Source of the DNA: an uncultured Bacteroidales bacterium
GTDB taxonomy: Bacteria > Bacteroidota > Bacteroidia > Bacteroidales > UBA932
Assembly: GCA_900545245.1 (NCBI GenBank)
Contig: UQYV01000007.1
Span: 29,540-93,539, forward strand
Direction: 5' to 3'
Length of the DNA: 64,000 bases
Below are positions 49,960 to 59,790 of the stretch, in pieces. The notes under the pieces were generated by a model. It was given only the letters and a program-made list of their open reading frames with translations, was not told the origin of the DNA and ran no database searches. The position numbers and the translations under genes are program-made. Position 1 is the first letter of the stretch, and each line of letters opens with the position of its first letter.

Positions 49960-52722
49960 ATGACTAAAATTAAAATTAACGATGCCCTCGTGAAGAAGAT
50001 ATTGGTTTATCTTGGCATTGTCGTGTTTTTCGTGGTCCTGTCGTATGCTTTTGTACCTCAGGTTTTGAGCGGAAAGATTGTGAATCAGGGAGATATATCG
50101 TCGTGGAAGGGTATGGCGAACGAGGCTGTGACCTACAACGCGCAGCATCCGGAAGACAAGACGCAGTGGACTGACTCGATGTTCGGCGGAATGCCCACGA
50201 CTGCGACGATTGACGATTTCGATGGTGATTGGACGAAGTGGATGTATAATCTGCTGCTGACCGGTAGGCGTCCGGCGACCTATTTCTTCATCGCTCTTCT
50301 TGGCGGATTCCTGCTGATGCTTTCGTTTGGCTGCGGTCTTGTGCCTGCGGTAGGAGGTGCGATTGCAATCGCATTCTGTTCGTATAATATGCAGATTATT
50401 CAGGTGGGGCACAACACTAAAATGCAGGCGATTGCGTTTTTCCCTTGGGTGCTCGCCGGAGTCGTCTACACCTATCGATGCGCGATGGCAGGACTCAAAG
50501 GCGGCTATGGGTTGTATAAGGCTGATGGGGCTGCCGGTCAGGATGATACAGGAAAGACGGCTACGTGGAAGCCTTGGCTGCCGAAGACGGTGCTCGCATC
50601 GGTGTTGTTTGCCCTCGCACTGAGCTTTCAGATAAAGGCGAATCATCCGCAAATTACTTACTATCTGGCGATTGTAATTTTTGTCTATGCGCTGACGCTG
50701 CTAATATGGGCGTGCGTGAAGAAAGAAGAGCGCGGACGGAGGCTTACGAGGTTCTTTGCGGCCTCGGCTCTGCTGCTCGTCGTGGGCTGCATCGGAATAG
50801 CGACGAACGCCAACAAGTTGATTCCCACATACAAATATTCAAAATACACTATGCGCGGGGGATCGGAACTCGCAGCGGACAAGGCTGAGCATGCGGGTGA
50901 CGCGAAGGCAGTGAAAGAGGCTAAGGCAGCTGCCAAGGGGCTTGACCTTGAATACGCCACGGCCTGGTCGTACGGGATTAACGAGATGCCTAACTTGCTG
51001 ATTCCCAATTTTAACGGCGGGGCCTCATCCTGCGATCCGCATCTGAAGCACGGAGCCACGGAGGAACTTCTCCGGCGTGCCGGACAGCCTAATGTGAAGC
51101 AGACAGTAAAGCAGTTGCCTATGTATTGGGGACCGCAGCCTTTCACGGCGGGTCCGATGTATCTCGGTGCCGTCACCATATTCCTTTTTGTCCTCGGACT
51201 GTTCCTCTTCAAAGGCAAGGACAAGTGGTGGATTATCGTGGCGACCCTCATCGCGGTTTTCCTCGCATGGGGCAATCATTTCATGTGGTTCACGCGGCTG
51301 TGGTTCAACTACGCGCCGATGTACAGCAAGTTCAGGACGGTGTCAATGGCGCTGACTGTGCTTCAGGTGACTGTGCCGCTGCTTGGATTCCTTACGCTTG
51401 ACAAGATTATAAAGGAAGATTACAATCACAAAAAGATTATCCGTGCCGTGCTCTGGGCCGGTGGGCTGACGGGCGGTTTCTGTCTGATTATGGCCTTGTT
51501 CCCCGGACTTGCAGGGAATTTTACGTCCGCATCTGACGCCGGCATGCAGGATATTCTTGTGGATGCGCTTCGCGAAGACCGCAGGGCGATGCTCCGTCAC
51601 GACGCCCTCATAAGCCTGTGTGTCATATCCTTGGCTTCAGTAATACTGCTGTGGGTATATTGGAAGAAAGAGCCGTTTGTGCGCACCGGAAGGGGCTATG
51701 TCGCGGGAACGATAATCGGAGTTCTGGTCCTTTTAGACCTTTTCAGCGTGGGCAAGCGCTACCTGAACAATGACCATTTCATCTCGCCGAAAAATTGGGA
51801 GGCGCAGTTTAAGGAGAGACCTGTCGACAAGAGCATACTCGCGGACAGGGATTTGTCTTATCGCGTCCTCGACTTGAGCGTCAACACATTCAATGACGCG
51901 CATCAGTGCTACCGCCACAAGTGCATCGGCGGCTACAGCCCGGTGAAACTTCAGCGCTATCAGGATCTCATTGAGCGGTACATTTCCGGAGAAATCAACG
52001 CTCTCTACAAGGCGGCCGGTACCTGCGCGACAATCACTGAATTAGAGGAAAATTTGCCGTATCTTCGCATAACATCAATGTTAAACGGCAAATATATCAT
52101 ATTGGGAGAGGATATGGCCCCGGTTGTTAACGACTATGCCTGCGGAAACTGCTGGTTCGTTAATGACGCCCGCACAGCGGAGTCGGTTAATGAGGAGATT
52201 GATTTTCTGGGAGATACTGACCTTGATAACACGGTGGTTTTAGGCCCTGATTTTAAAGGTATTGCATCAAAGATTGAAGAGGGCTCCGAGAATCCGGAAG
52301 ATTTCATCAGGATGACCTCGTATGAGCCGAATGAACTTCACTACGAGTGTCGGCTTTCGTCTCCACGTGCTGTAATGTTCAGTGAAATCTATTATCCGGA
52401 CGGATGGAAGGCATGGGTCGGCCCTGTCGGCGAGGTGGGCGAGACTGTCGGAAACCGCTTCGAAGCGACCTCGTCTGCGGTGGAGACGGAGGTTTTCCGT
52501 GGCGACTGGATGCTCCGTGGAATGATTCTTCCTGCCGGTGAGCATGAGATTGTGATGCGTTTCGAGCCTCAGTCTTATGTTGTAGGTGCGCGCATATCCA
52601 CGGCAAGTTCTGCCCTGCTGATTCTTCTTGTGCTTCTTTCAGTGGCAGGCACAGTTGTTTTTTCAGATAATGCGGCTTCACGCCGGAGACGGGAACCCTC
52701 CGCTCATGAAAAAATCGCGTAG
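49960..52722 (+). CDS. YfhO-family polytopic membrane protein
   Basis: This 920-residue protein starts with a membrane segment (LVYLGIVVFFVVLSYAFV). Then comes the YfhO-type loop with GDISSWKGMANEA and WTDSMFGGMPTTA, then about ten further hydrophobic segments up to residue ~590. A soluble C-terminal domain ends in a last membrane helix (SALLILLVLLSVAGTVVF). YfhO proteins are GT-C-like membrane proteins linked in Gram-positives to glycosylation of lipoteichoic acid. In Bacteroidota the role is unknown but is likely in envelope glycan transfer. The upstream GT4 gene 8 bases away supports that. Confidence 0.88.
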   Translation: MTKIKINDALVKKILVYLGIVVFFVVLSYAFVPQVLSGKIVNQGDISSWKGMANEAVTYNAQHPEDKTQWTDSMFGGMPTTATIDDFDGDWTKWMYNLLLTGRRPATYFFIALLGGFLLMLSFGCGLVPAVGGAIAIAFCSYNMQIIQVGHNTKMQAIAFFPWVLAGVVYTYRCAMAGLKGGYGLYKADGAAGQDDTGKTATWKPWLPKTVLASVLFALALSFQIKANHPQITYYLAIVIFVYALTLLIWACVKKEERGRRLTRFFAASALLLVVGCIGIATNANKLIPTYKYSKYTMRGGSELAADKAEHAGDAKAVKEAKAAAKGLDLEYATAWSYGINEMPNLLIPNFNGGASSCDPHLKHGATEELLRRAGQPNVKQTVKQLPMYWGPQPFTAGPMYLGAVTIFLFVLGLFLFKGKDKWWIIVATLIAVFLAWGNHFMWFTRLWFNYAPMYSKFRTVSMALTVLQVTVPLLGFLTLDKIIKEDYNHKKIIRAVLWAGGLTGGFCLIMALFPGLAGNFTSASDAGMQDILVDALREDRRAMLRHDALISLCVISLASVILLWVYWKKEPFVRTGRGYVAGTIIGVLVLLDLFSVGKRYLNNDHFISPKNWEAQFKERPVDKSILADRDLSYRVLDLSVNTFNDAHQCYRHKCIGGYSPVKLQRYQDLIERYISGEINALYKAAGTCATITELEENLPYLRITSMLNGKYIILGEDMAPVVNDYACGNCWFVNDARTAESVNEEIDFLGDTDLDNTVVLGPDFKGIASKIEEGSENPEDFIRMTSYEPNELHYECRLSSPRAVMFSEIYYPDGWKAWVGPVGEVGETVGNRFEATSSAVETEVFRGDWMLRGMILPAGEHEIVMRFEPQSYVVGARISTASSALLILLVLLSVAGTVVFSDNAASRRRREPSAHEKIA

Positions 52723-52739
52723 GGTTTCTCGTCTCCGGC
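52682..52739 (+). other. Long hairpin spanning the stop codon of the YfhO-like gene
   Basis: GCCGGAGACG (52682-52691) pairs with CGTCTCCGGC (52730-52739), and GAACCCT pairs with AGGGTTT just inside. The stop codon (52720-52722) is in the loop/inner stem. The T tract is poor, so it may be a terminator of low strength or an mRNA 3'-end protector. Confidence 0.6.
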
Positions 52740-52862
52740 TTCCTTGAAGCCTTTCGCTGTTTATATAGTTATGGGGCTGTATTTTTCTGTTGAGATAAAT
52801 TCTTGAGGAAAGCATGAACAGATAATAGCATAGAACAAAATAGATATGGGGAAAGGAAAAAT

Positions 52863-53363
52863 ATGGAAAAATGTATAATTGCGGCGGTGGCGGAAGATGG
52901 GGCTATCGGAAAGGACAACGCCCTTCTGTGGCATTTGCCGGAGGATCTGAAATATTTCAAAGCGACGACGATGGGGTGTCCTGTCATTATGGGACGACGT
53001 ACATTCGAGTCCATAGGACGTCCACTTCCCGGGCGGCTCAATATTGTCATATCCAAGACTTTATGCTCCGACGACGAACGCATTTCCGTGTTCGGAGACT
53101 TGCTCTCTGCAATTAGTTTTCTGGAACAGAAGGACGGGGTGCAGCGCTGTTTTGTCATCGGCGGTGCGCAACTTTATGCGGAAGCGATGGGCATTGCCGA
53201 CAAACTCTATATCACCCGCATCCTCTCCGCAGCCCCCGCCGCCGACCGTCATTTCCCGTCCATTGACCCCTCTACATGGCGTCAGGACAGTGTTTCTCCC
53301 CTGCACACCAACCCGGAAACCGGCATCGCATTCACGTTTGACATCTATAGCCGGCGGGTATAG
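52863..53363 (+). CDS. folA: Dihydrofolate reductase
   Basis: This 166-residue protein has the standard DHFR elements: IIAAVAEDGAIGKDNALLWHLPEDL (in short, GAIGKDNALLWHLPEDL with the active-site acid before LKYF), VIMGRRTFESIG and RLNIVIS, with FVIGGAQLYAEAM for NADPH binding. The catalytic acid is E27 or thereabouts in LPEDL. It reduces dihydrofolate made by thymidylate synthase (38611). It is preceded by 140 bases with no clear promoter box; GGAAAGGAAAA before the ATG can serve for ribosome binding. Confidence 0.96.
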   Translation: MEKCIIAAVAEDGAIGKDNALLWHLPEDLKYFKATTMGCPVIMGRRTFESIGRPLPGRLNIVISKTLCSDDERISVFGDLLSAISFLEQKDGVQRCFVIGGAQLYAEAMGIADKLYITRILSAAPAADRHFPSIDPSTWRQDSVSPLHTNPETGIAFTFDIYSRRV

Positions 53364-53377
53364 TGCCGGCCCGTTTT
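53350..53377 (+). terminator. Terminator at the end of folA
   Basis: GCCGGC (53350-53355) pairs with GCCGGC (53365-53370) around GGGTATAGT, followed by CCGTTTTC. The 5' arm lies in the last codons of the gene. Confidence 0.65.
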
Positions 53378-53398
53378 CGTTATATGAAATATTTGTTC

Positions 53399-53406
53399 TA
53401 TTTTTG
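53399..53406 (+). promoter_or_regulatory. -7 box of the MGDG-synthase-like gene
   Basis: TATTTTTG with TTCG, a near TTTG, 19 bases upstream. The leader to the ATG at 53473 is about 60 bases. Confidence 0.6.
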
Positions 53407-53472
53407 CCTACGGATTTGTAACTGTATAGTGAGGATTTTTGGCCTTGCATAAACTTTTTAGACAACATAGAC

Positions 53473-54591
53473 ATGAAAGTGCTTATACTGTCCTGCTCAA
53501 CTGGCGAAGGACACAACTCTGCAGCGAAAGCCTATCTTGAATACCTTCAGTCACAGGGAATTGAAGCTGAAGTTCAGGACACTATGGGGCTAGTAAGCCC
53601 TGAGGCGAAGGAACGCTCTTCCGAGATATATCTCTTCTCGACGCGCACAAAGCTCTTTGCCATGGCCTACCGCGCGGGTGCGGCGGTGAGCGATGCTCTC
53701 GAAACGTCGAAATCTCCGGTATATTACGCAAATAAACTCTACTGCGACCATCTCCACGACTACATCGAGCAAAATGGATTCGACGTAGTGGTCTGCGTAC
53801 ACATATTCCCTGCGGAAGCCGTCACTGCCCTCAAGCGCAAGGGCAAGCTCACCGCAAAGTCCGTGTTCGTGATGACCGACTACACCTGCATCCCGTTCAT
53901 GAAAGACACCGAGCTCGACTACTACATCGTTCCTCACGAGCACCTTATTGAGGAATGTGTCAAGAAAGGTCTCCCGCGAGAGAAACTGCATCCGTTCGGC
54001 ATCCCGGTGAGGAGCATTTTCCATCAGCCTGCAGCCGACAAGCGTGAGGCGAGGGGACAGTGCATACTTGACTATGGCTATATGGACGCGGACAAGAAAT
54101 GGTTTCTGATTATGTCCGGCAGCATGGGCTTCGGACACATTCAGGACACGGTCAAGGAAATCCTCCGTAAATGCGGCGATTCCGTCGAGGTCATTCTTGT
54201 CTGCGGCAACAATTCTGAGTTGCGCGCTAATCTTCAAAAGAACTTTCGCCACAGTGATAATGTGGTTGCGCTCGGTTTCACTGACAAGATTCCGACCCTT
54301 ATGGATGCCTGTGACGTGATCTTTACCAAGCCGGGCGGGCTTTCCAGCACCGAGGCCGCTGCGAAGCGCATCCCGATCATCCACACCGCGCCGATTCCGG
54401 GCTGCGAAACGATGAACGCCCTGTTCTTCCACTACCATGGCCTCTCTTACGCCACCACCGACATCCGCGAGCAAGTCCGTCAGGCTCTCCTCCTCTGCGA
54501 AGACCCCGTCCGCCGCTCCCGCATGATTGCCGCCCAGGCCTCCAACATCAACCCGAACACCTGCCGCGACATCACTGAACTGTTGAAATAA
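53473..54591 (+). CDS. MGDG-synthase/UgtP-type (GT28) glycosyltransferase
   Basis: This is a 372-residue protein. LILSCSTGEGHNSAAKAYLEYL at the start (motif STGEGHNSAA), VCVHIFPAEAVTAL and FVMTDYTCIPF belong to the MGDG synthase N-terminal domain. The C-terminal GT28 part has MSGSMGFGHIQDTV, CGNN and TKPGGLSSTEAAA, the nucleotide-sugar binding loop. It would transfer a sugar from UDP- or similar donors to diacylglycerol or a related lipid at the inner membrane. It stands alone between two promoters. The sugar and lipid acceptor cannot be read from sequence. Confidence 0.88.
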   Translation: MKVLILSCSTGEGHNSAAKAYLEYLQSQGIEAEVQDTMGLVSPEAKERSSEIYLFSTRTKLFAMAYRAGAAVSDALETSKSPVYYANKLYCDHLHDYIEQNGFDVVVCVHIFPAEAVTALKRKGKLTAKSVFVMTDYTCIPFMKDTELDYYIVPHEHLIEECVKKGLPREKLHPFGIPVRSIFHQPAADKREARGQCILDYGYMDADKKWFLIMSGSMGFGHIQDTVKEILRKCGDSVEVILVCGNNSELRANLQKNFRHSDNVVALGFTDKIPTLMDACDVIFTKPGGLSSTEAAAKRIPIIHTAPIPGCETMNALFFHYHGLSYATTDIREQVRQALLLCEDPVRRSRMIAAQASNINPNTCRDITELLK

Positions 54592-54600
54592 AAAAATTCC

Positions 54601-54608
54601 TATATTTG
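54601..54608 (+). promoter_or_regulatory. -7 box of the DUF4493/PCMD operon
   Basis: TATATTTG lies in the 43-base gap after the glycosyltransferase gene, 26 bases before the ATG at 54635. AGGAG (54629-54633) is directly in front of the start codon. No clear -33 box is seen. Confidence 0.65.
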
Positions 54609-54634
54609 CAGCGGATTAGTTGCACATATAGGAG

Positions 54635-56791
54635 ATGAAAAATCTTAAATTCATCATCCTGGCAGGCTCGCTTTGTCTTATTCTTTCGTGTCGGGAAAGC
54701 TTTGTGCTTCCTGTGCCGGAAGGCGGTGGAGTAAAAATAGCCTTGACGCAGGATGTCCGGTCAAATGAACTGACCGTAAAATCAACCACGAATCTTCCAT
54801 CCGTGGAGGATTTCGAGGTGGAAATCTACAATTCGCGTGCTGTGCGTCTCTATCGTGACACATACGCAAACACCGTCGGAAAGGAAATACCACTGAACGG
54901 CGGCGATTATCGTATTCTTGCACAGCATGGTGACTCTCTTGGAGCGGGATTTGACATCCCGTACTATGTCGCTGACGAGAATTTCACGGTTCATGGGCAG
55001 AATGTTGAGGAAATAAATGCCGTAGCAAAGCTCGGAAATGTCAGGATTGCCGTGAATTTCGGTGAGACCTTGAAGACACAGTACTCGTTTTTCTATGCCA
55101 AGGTCAGGCGAAAGGCTGGGAAATCCGTAACTTACGCTATGGACGAGACAAGGTATGCCTATCTTCCGGGCGGTGAGTTCATCCTTGAACTCTATGCCGA
55201 CGTTGACGGCTCTATGAAGTACTATCAGGCAGAGCCGATTACCTGCTCTCCGAATGATTTCATCACCTTCAATGTTGAGACCTCGTCGCGAGAAGGCTCA
55301 CTTTCGGTAAATGTTAAAATTGACGACTCCGTGAACTTTGTGGAGAAAACAGTCGAGATTCCGGCTTCCGCTTTGCCTGCGGATAATCCACAGTTGACAG
55401 TCACGGGATTCAATGATCGTGAATACAAGTTTATTGAGGGCGTTCCATCCATAGTGACAGGCGTTTATGCCAATCTTAGCGCAGGCAATGGGATCGCGCA
55501 TCTCTACATGGATTTCAAATCCTCCTACCTTGAATCTCTCGGACTTAAGAGCCCACTTGATATCGCAGTTCTTTCCGATGGGGATCGCGCTCTTCTTAAG
55601 AAAAGCGGTATTATTGTCCCGTCCGATCTTGCCGGCTCCAAGTTCTCGTTCGTCAATTTTGCGGGATTGCTTGAGAATATATCGTCTGACAGTAAATATT
55701 CCCCAGACGCTCCAGCTGCCGAGTTCAGTCTCCGTCTTGAAGACAACGAGGGCGTGTCCGTCTCGTCTGAGAATTACAAGGTTACATTGATTCCCGGCAA
55801 GGCCACTTTGACGGAAATATCCGAACTTGATGTGTGGGCAACTAAGATTAATTCAGTTTCGGCGGTGGTTTCCGACGGTGCTCCGGAGAAGTTTGTCCTT
55901 GAATACAGCATGGACGGTAATTCCTGGATGGCGGTTAACCCTACGTCTGTCAGTGATCATACTCTATCCTTCGGCACGGTCGCAGGTTTCGTTCCGGGCA
56001 CCGAATACAAGCTTCGTTTGAAGTATAACGACAATGAAAACTCTGTGTCAGAGCTCGCTACTGTTAAGACGGAGGCTGCGCAGCAGATTGGAAACGCGGG
56101 CTTCGAGGATTGGACAGAGTTGACGTATAATTATAATATTATCATAAGTACCAAGGCGTCATATACATATTTTCAGCCTTGGAGTAACGAATCTTCCGCA
56201 TGGTGGGCACAGAATAGTGCCGTTGCAATGAAAAATGATGTCACTGGCTTGACGCGCAAGACGGTGAAATCATTCTTGACTGTCGGGTGCTCAACGGATT
56301 CACATTCGGATGCGAAATCGGCTGTTGTTTTCTCATGCAATGTCGGGAATGCCAACACAAATAGTACTGCAGTGGGGACAACGTATGTCGGAGACCTTTG
56401 GCTTGGCAAAGCCTCCGGGAATGGGTCGCATGAATCCGAAGGCCATTCATTTATGTCGCGGCCTACAGCGCTTTCTTTCTATTACAAGTTCAGTCCTAAA
56501 GGCTCTGAGAATTTCTATGCAAAAGTAGAACTTAAGGCGCAGGACGACAGCATTCTGTTCTCAAAAGAAATTACTGATGGCCAGTCGGCTTCGGAATGGA
56601 CTGAATTCAGGATTCCGTTTGAATACACTGACTTGCGTAAAAAAGCTGCTTCGATTTATCTTCAGTTCAAATCCTCTTCAAGTAAAAAACCTGGTGTAAG
56701 TACAGGAAATAAAATAGAACTCAACGGCTCCGAACGCGAGGCTCACGTTGGAAGTGTGCTTCGGATAGATGATATAAAAGTTGAATATTAA
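54635..56791 (+). CDS. DUF4493 lipoprotein with FnIII and PCMD-like C-terminal domain
   Basis: This 718-residue lipoprotein has its lipobox at LILSC (Cys about 19). Residues ~30-330 match the DUF4493 pattern: SVEDFEVEIYNSRAVRLYRD, then PLNGGDYRILAQHGDS and VRIAVNFGE. A fibronectin III-like module follows (KFVLEYSMDGNSWMAVN, then GFVPGTEYKLRLKYND). The last ~235 residues are a jelly-roll-like PCMD-type domain beginning NAGFEDWTEL, with SRPTALSFYYKFSP and ending SVLRIDDIKVEY. PCMD means 'putative carbohydrate metabolism domain'; the usual guess is glycan binding on the surface. It leads a run of five tightly spaced genes. Confidence 0.8.
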   Translation: MKNLKFIILAGSLCLILSCRESFVLPVPEGGGVKIALTQDVRSNELTVKSTTNLPSVEDFEVEIYNSRAVRLYRDTYANTVGKEIPLNGGDYRILAQHGDSLGAGFDIPYYVADENFTVHGQNVEEINAVAKLGNVRIAVNFGETLKTQYSFFYAKVRRKAGKSVTYAMDETRYAYLPGGEFILELYADVDGSMKYYQAEPITCSPNDFITFNVETSSREGSLSVNVKIDDSVNFVEKTVEIPASALPADNPQLTVTGFNDREYKFIEGVPSIVTGVYANLSAGNGIAHLYMDFKSSYLESLGLKSPLDIAVLSDGDRALLKKSGIIVPSDLAGSKFSFVNFAGLLENISSDSKYSPDAPAAEFSLRLEDNEGVSVSSENYKVTLIPGKATLTEISELDVWATKINSVSAVVSDGAPEKFVLEYSMDGNSWMAVNPTSVSDHTLSFGTVAGFVPGTEYKLRLKYNDNENSVSELATVKTEAAQQIGNAGFEDWTELTYNYNIIISTKASYTYFQPWSNESSAWWAQNSAVAMKNDVTGLTRKTVKSFLTVGCSTDSHSDAKSAVVFSCNVGNANTNSTAVGTTYVGDLWLGKASGNGSHESEGHSFMSRPTALSFYYKFSPKGSENFYAKVELKAQDDSILFSKEITDGQSASEWTEFRIPFEYTDLRKKAASIYLQFKSSSSKKPGVSTGNKIELNGSEREAHVGSVLRIDDIKVEY

Positions 56792-56804
56792 AGAATAGAA
56801 AACG

Positions 56805-58046
56805 ATGAATATGAAAAAGATACCATCCATAATCGTGTTTGCTCTCGCGGTGCTTGCGGGATGCAGCAAAGTTTCCTTTTTCGATAACTCAATGCCGGGT
56901 TATATGAGCCTCAGCATGAAAGCGGAAGGGGATTATGTGGACGTCGCTCTCAAGTCGACTGCATCCAACCTTGATGATTTCACTGTAACGATTTCAAAAT
57001 CCGACGGAAAGTACAAAAGTTCTTGGAAATACTCCGAGTTTCCCGCGGCCGTAAGTCTCGCACCCGGACAGTACACGGTTTCTGCATCGTCTCCTGCTCC
57101 TGAGTTCCCTGTCGGCTGGGACCAGCAGACCTATGGAGGAAGCCGTGACTTCACGATTGTTTCCGGCGTATCGTCACCTGTCGATCTCGTGTGTGGGGTG
57201 TCTAATGTGAAGGTTTCTATACGGCCTACCGAAAGGTTCCTTTCTGAACTCTCGGATTATGAGATTATCGTAAAATCTGACGAAGGCTTCCTTACTTGGC
57301 ATGCAGCTGAAATTGAGGCCAAGAAATCCGGATATTTCCCGGTTTCAACTCTAACCGTGACCGTCAAGGGCAGTCGGGCGATTGATAATTCTGAGACAAA
57401 TCTGAAGTACCCTATCGAGGGCGTAAAGGCCGCAGACCATCACATAATCAACATTGATGCGGATGTTACGGGCAAGGCCGGGTTTACATTGAGCGTCAGC
57501 GACACAACCAATGACAAGGAAACGGACATAAAGGTTCCAGGGCTCGTGGAGATTCCCGTTGAAGGCGGTGACAAGCAACCGGAGACTCCGGAGCAACCTG
57601 ATATTCCGGACCAGCCGCAGTCTACCGCGCCTGTCATGGAATGGCCGGCAAATCCTGATTTCGCAACAACTGAACTGAAGTCTGAGGGTATGGATGTCAA
57701 TCTTGATATCAAGGCTCCTGAGAAAATCAAGACATTTATAGTTACTGTCGGTTCTAAGACGCTCGCTCCCGTGATTTCACAGCTTACGATGAATAGCTCA
57801 GCCAATATGGATTTGATAAACGATACAAACCTCACATCCGGTCTTGCAGGCATCGCTCCGTCACTGCCTACCGGGGACAAACTTTATGAGCAGACGGAAG
57901 TTAAATTTCCTCTGTCAGACCTGCTTCCTCTCATTTTGACATATTCTCCAGAGGTTGGTTCCGAACATCCATTTACATTGACTGTCACTGATTTCAAAGG
58001 GCAGAAACTTGAAAAGACACTCGTGTTCCGTTATGAAGGTAATTAA
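56805..58046 (+). CDS. DUF4493-type lipoprotein
   Basis: This 413-residue protein has its lipobox at LAGC (Cys about 21). A DUF4493-type first half follows (NLDDFTVTISKSDGKY, then AVSLAPGQYTVSASSPAP, then YGGSRDFTI). A Pro-rich linker (about 260-282: QPETPEQPDIPDQPQS) leads to a C-terminal domain with IKTFIVTVGSKTL and FPLSDLLPLIL. There is no PCMD domain, unlike its neighbours. It starts 13 bases after the first gene, and its stop overlaps the next gene by 14 bases. The second half resembles DUF4493 partners in other Bacteroidales operons only by eye. Confidence 0.75.
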   Translation: MNMKKIPSIIVFALAVLAGCSKVSFFDNSMPGYMSLSMKAEGDYVDVALKSTASNLDDFTVTISKSDGKYKSSWKYSEFPAAVSLAPGQYTVSASSPAPEFPVGWDQQTYGGSRDFTIVSGVSSPVDLVCGVSNVKVSIRPTERFLSELSDYEIIVKSDEGFLTWHAAEIEAKKSGYFPVSTLTVTVKGSRAIDNSETNLKYPIEGVKAADHHIINIDADVTGKAGFTLSVSDTTNDKETDIKVPGLVEIPVEGGDKQPETPEQPDIPDQPQSTAPVMEWPANPDFATTELKSEGMDVNLDIKAPEKIKTFIVTVGSKTLAPVISQLTMNSSANMDLINDTNLTSGLAGIAPSLPTGDKLYEQTEVKFPLSDLLPLILTYSPEVGSEHPFTLTVTDFKGQKLEKTLVFRYEGN

Positions 58047-59790
58047 GAAATTATTCATGCTCGCGACCTTTGCCGCCGTGGGCGCTTCTTGCTGCCGGGT
58101 CGCAGGGGATGTGGAGCCGTCAGGCTACTTGTCCGTCAGCGTGGAGCAGGACAGCAGGTTGATTCCGGTACTGAAGAGCACACCGGAAGAGGACGCGGTC
58201 TTTTCTCTGACCGTCTTTGACAAGTCCGGAGTTTCCGTTGCCGAGTATGCTGATCTTAGGGAACTTGTAGCGTCCCCTCTGCAGCTTCCGATGGGAAACT
58301 ATTCCCTTACGGCTGCATCCGGAGCGGTTCCATCTGCGGCTTTTGAATCTCCGGTTTGGGCTGGAAACAAGTCCTTTCAGATTAAGCCGGACATCGTCAA
58401 TAGCGTTGATGTGACGTGTACGCTTGCCAACATAAAGGTGACTGCGGAGTTCTCTGACGAGATTAAGGCTGATTTCCCGAAGTATGAACTGACCGTAAGC
58501 AATGGCGCTGGAAGCCTTGTCTACAGCAATGTGGACGGCACAGTCTCAAATGCGGGATATTTCTCAGTGACAGACAAACTTGAGTGGAAACTTTCCCTCG
58601 TCAATGCCGAAGGCAGAAGTTACATCATGACGGACTCCTACAGTGCACCAGCCGCAAGGCAGCACTACAATCTGAAATTCGCTCTCGCACAGAGGTCTGA
58701 CGTCGGCAATACTGGAATACGTCTTGTGGTCGATAATAGCCTGACTGTGTATGAGCATGACCTTGTGCTGGACTTCTCCATACCTTATGACCCGAGCCTC
58801 GATGCCGACGGGAAAATAGTTGCTACTTCTGCTTTTCCTTGGGCAATGTTCGCCACATTGGAGGGGAAATGGCTCTCCGAAGGTGCTCCTGAAGGGATTG
58901 GATTCGAGTACAGAAAAAAAAAGGAGACCGATTGGCAGGCCGTTGACGCGTCACTGATTGTAAGGGATGATGCGAAAAGAACCTTCTCCGCGGAAGTACG
59001 TGGACTTGAGCCTTCAACTGAATATGTATTCCGTGCGGTCTCTGCCGATGAGCATGATACGACTGTCAGAAGTTTCACAACCGAGGCTGCTGCCGTGATT
59101 CCGAACATGAGCTTTGACAGCTGGTGCCAGAAGGACGGAAAGATATGGTATGCCAATGAAAGTCTTGACAACATCATATTCGACTCCGCCAACGGTTCCG
59201 GAATGATTATAGGAACAGTTCCGGAGGAAACGGATGTCGCGGTCGCCGGAGCCGGCAAGAAGGCATGCCGTATGGAAAGCAAACTCGGTCCGTTCAACAT
59301 CTTCGCCGCGGGAAATATCTATTCCGGACAATTCGTCAAAGTTTCCGGACTCGGTGCCGAACTCAAATGGGGCTATCCTTTCACTTCGAGGCCGCTTGCC
59401 CTCAAGGGATATTACAAGTATGCTCCGAAGACTATCGAAAATGCAAAAGATCCGTACACGGACAAGAAGGGCCGGATGGACGAATGCTCGATTATAGTTC
59501 TTCTTACCGACTGGCCGGCTCAGTTTAACATTAACACCACGAACAAGACATTCGTTGACTACGAAAATGACGAGCACATCATAGCAATGGGCGCTCTCTA
59601 TTCTTCAAATACGGATTCGGAGTATGTCCCGTTCACACTTAAGCTCGATTATAAGGATAGGACACGCATCCCGACATACGCTGTCGTTGTTTGCTCTTCA
59701 AGCCGTTACGGCGACTATTTCACAGGAGGCGCGGGGAGTGTGCTTCTTATTGACGAATTTGACTTTATTTACAATCCGGATGAACTGTAA
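58033..59790 (+). CDS. DUF4493 lipoprotein with PCMD domain
   Basis: This 585-residue lipoprotein starts MKVIKKLFMLATFAAVGASCC. The start overlaps the previous stop by 14 bases in another frame, a sign of coupled translation. DUF4493 features are AVFSLTVFDKSGVSVAEY and LPMGNYSLTAASGAVP. A FnIII-like module (VRGLEPSTEYVFRAVS) precedes a C-terminal PCMD domain: MSFDSWCQKDGKIWY, then FTSRPLALKGYYKYAP, LTDWPAQF and CSSSRYGDYFTGG. A nine-A run near 58914 is slippage-prone. The frame is also open upstream to 58009 but inside the previous gene. Confidence 0.8.
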   Translation: MKVIKKLFMLATFAAVGASCCRVAGDVEPSGYLSVSVEQDSRLIPVLKSTPEEDAVFSLTVFDKSGVSVAEYADLRELVASPLQLPMGNYSLTAASGAVPSAAFESPVWAGNKSFQIKPDIVNSVDVTCTLANIKVTAEFSDEIKADFPKYELTVSNGAGSLVYSNVDGTVSNAGYFSVTDKLEWKLSLVNAEGRSYIMTDSYSAPAARQHYNLKFALAQRSDVGNTGIRLVVDNSLTVYEHDLVLDFSIPYDPSLDADGKIVATSAFPWAMFATLEGKWLSEGAPEGIGFEYRKKKETDWQAVDASLIVRDDAKRTFSAEVRGLEPSTEYVFRAVSADEHDTTVRSFTTEAAAVIPNMSFDSWCQKDGKIWYANESLDNIIFDSANGSGMIIGTVPEETDVAVAGAGKKACRMESKLGPFNIFAAGNIYSGQFVKVSGLGAELKWGYPFTSRPLALKGYYKYAPKTIENAKDPYTDKKGRMDECSIIVLLTDWPAQFNINTTNKTFVDYENDEHIIAMGALYSSNTDSEYVPFTLKLDYKDRTRIPTYAVVVCSSSRYGDYFTGGAGSVLLIDEFDFIYNPDEL

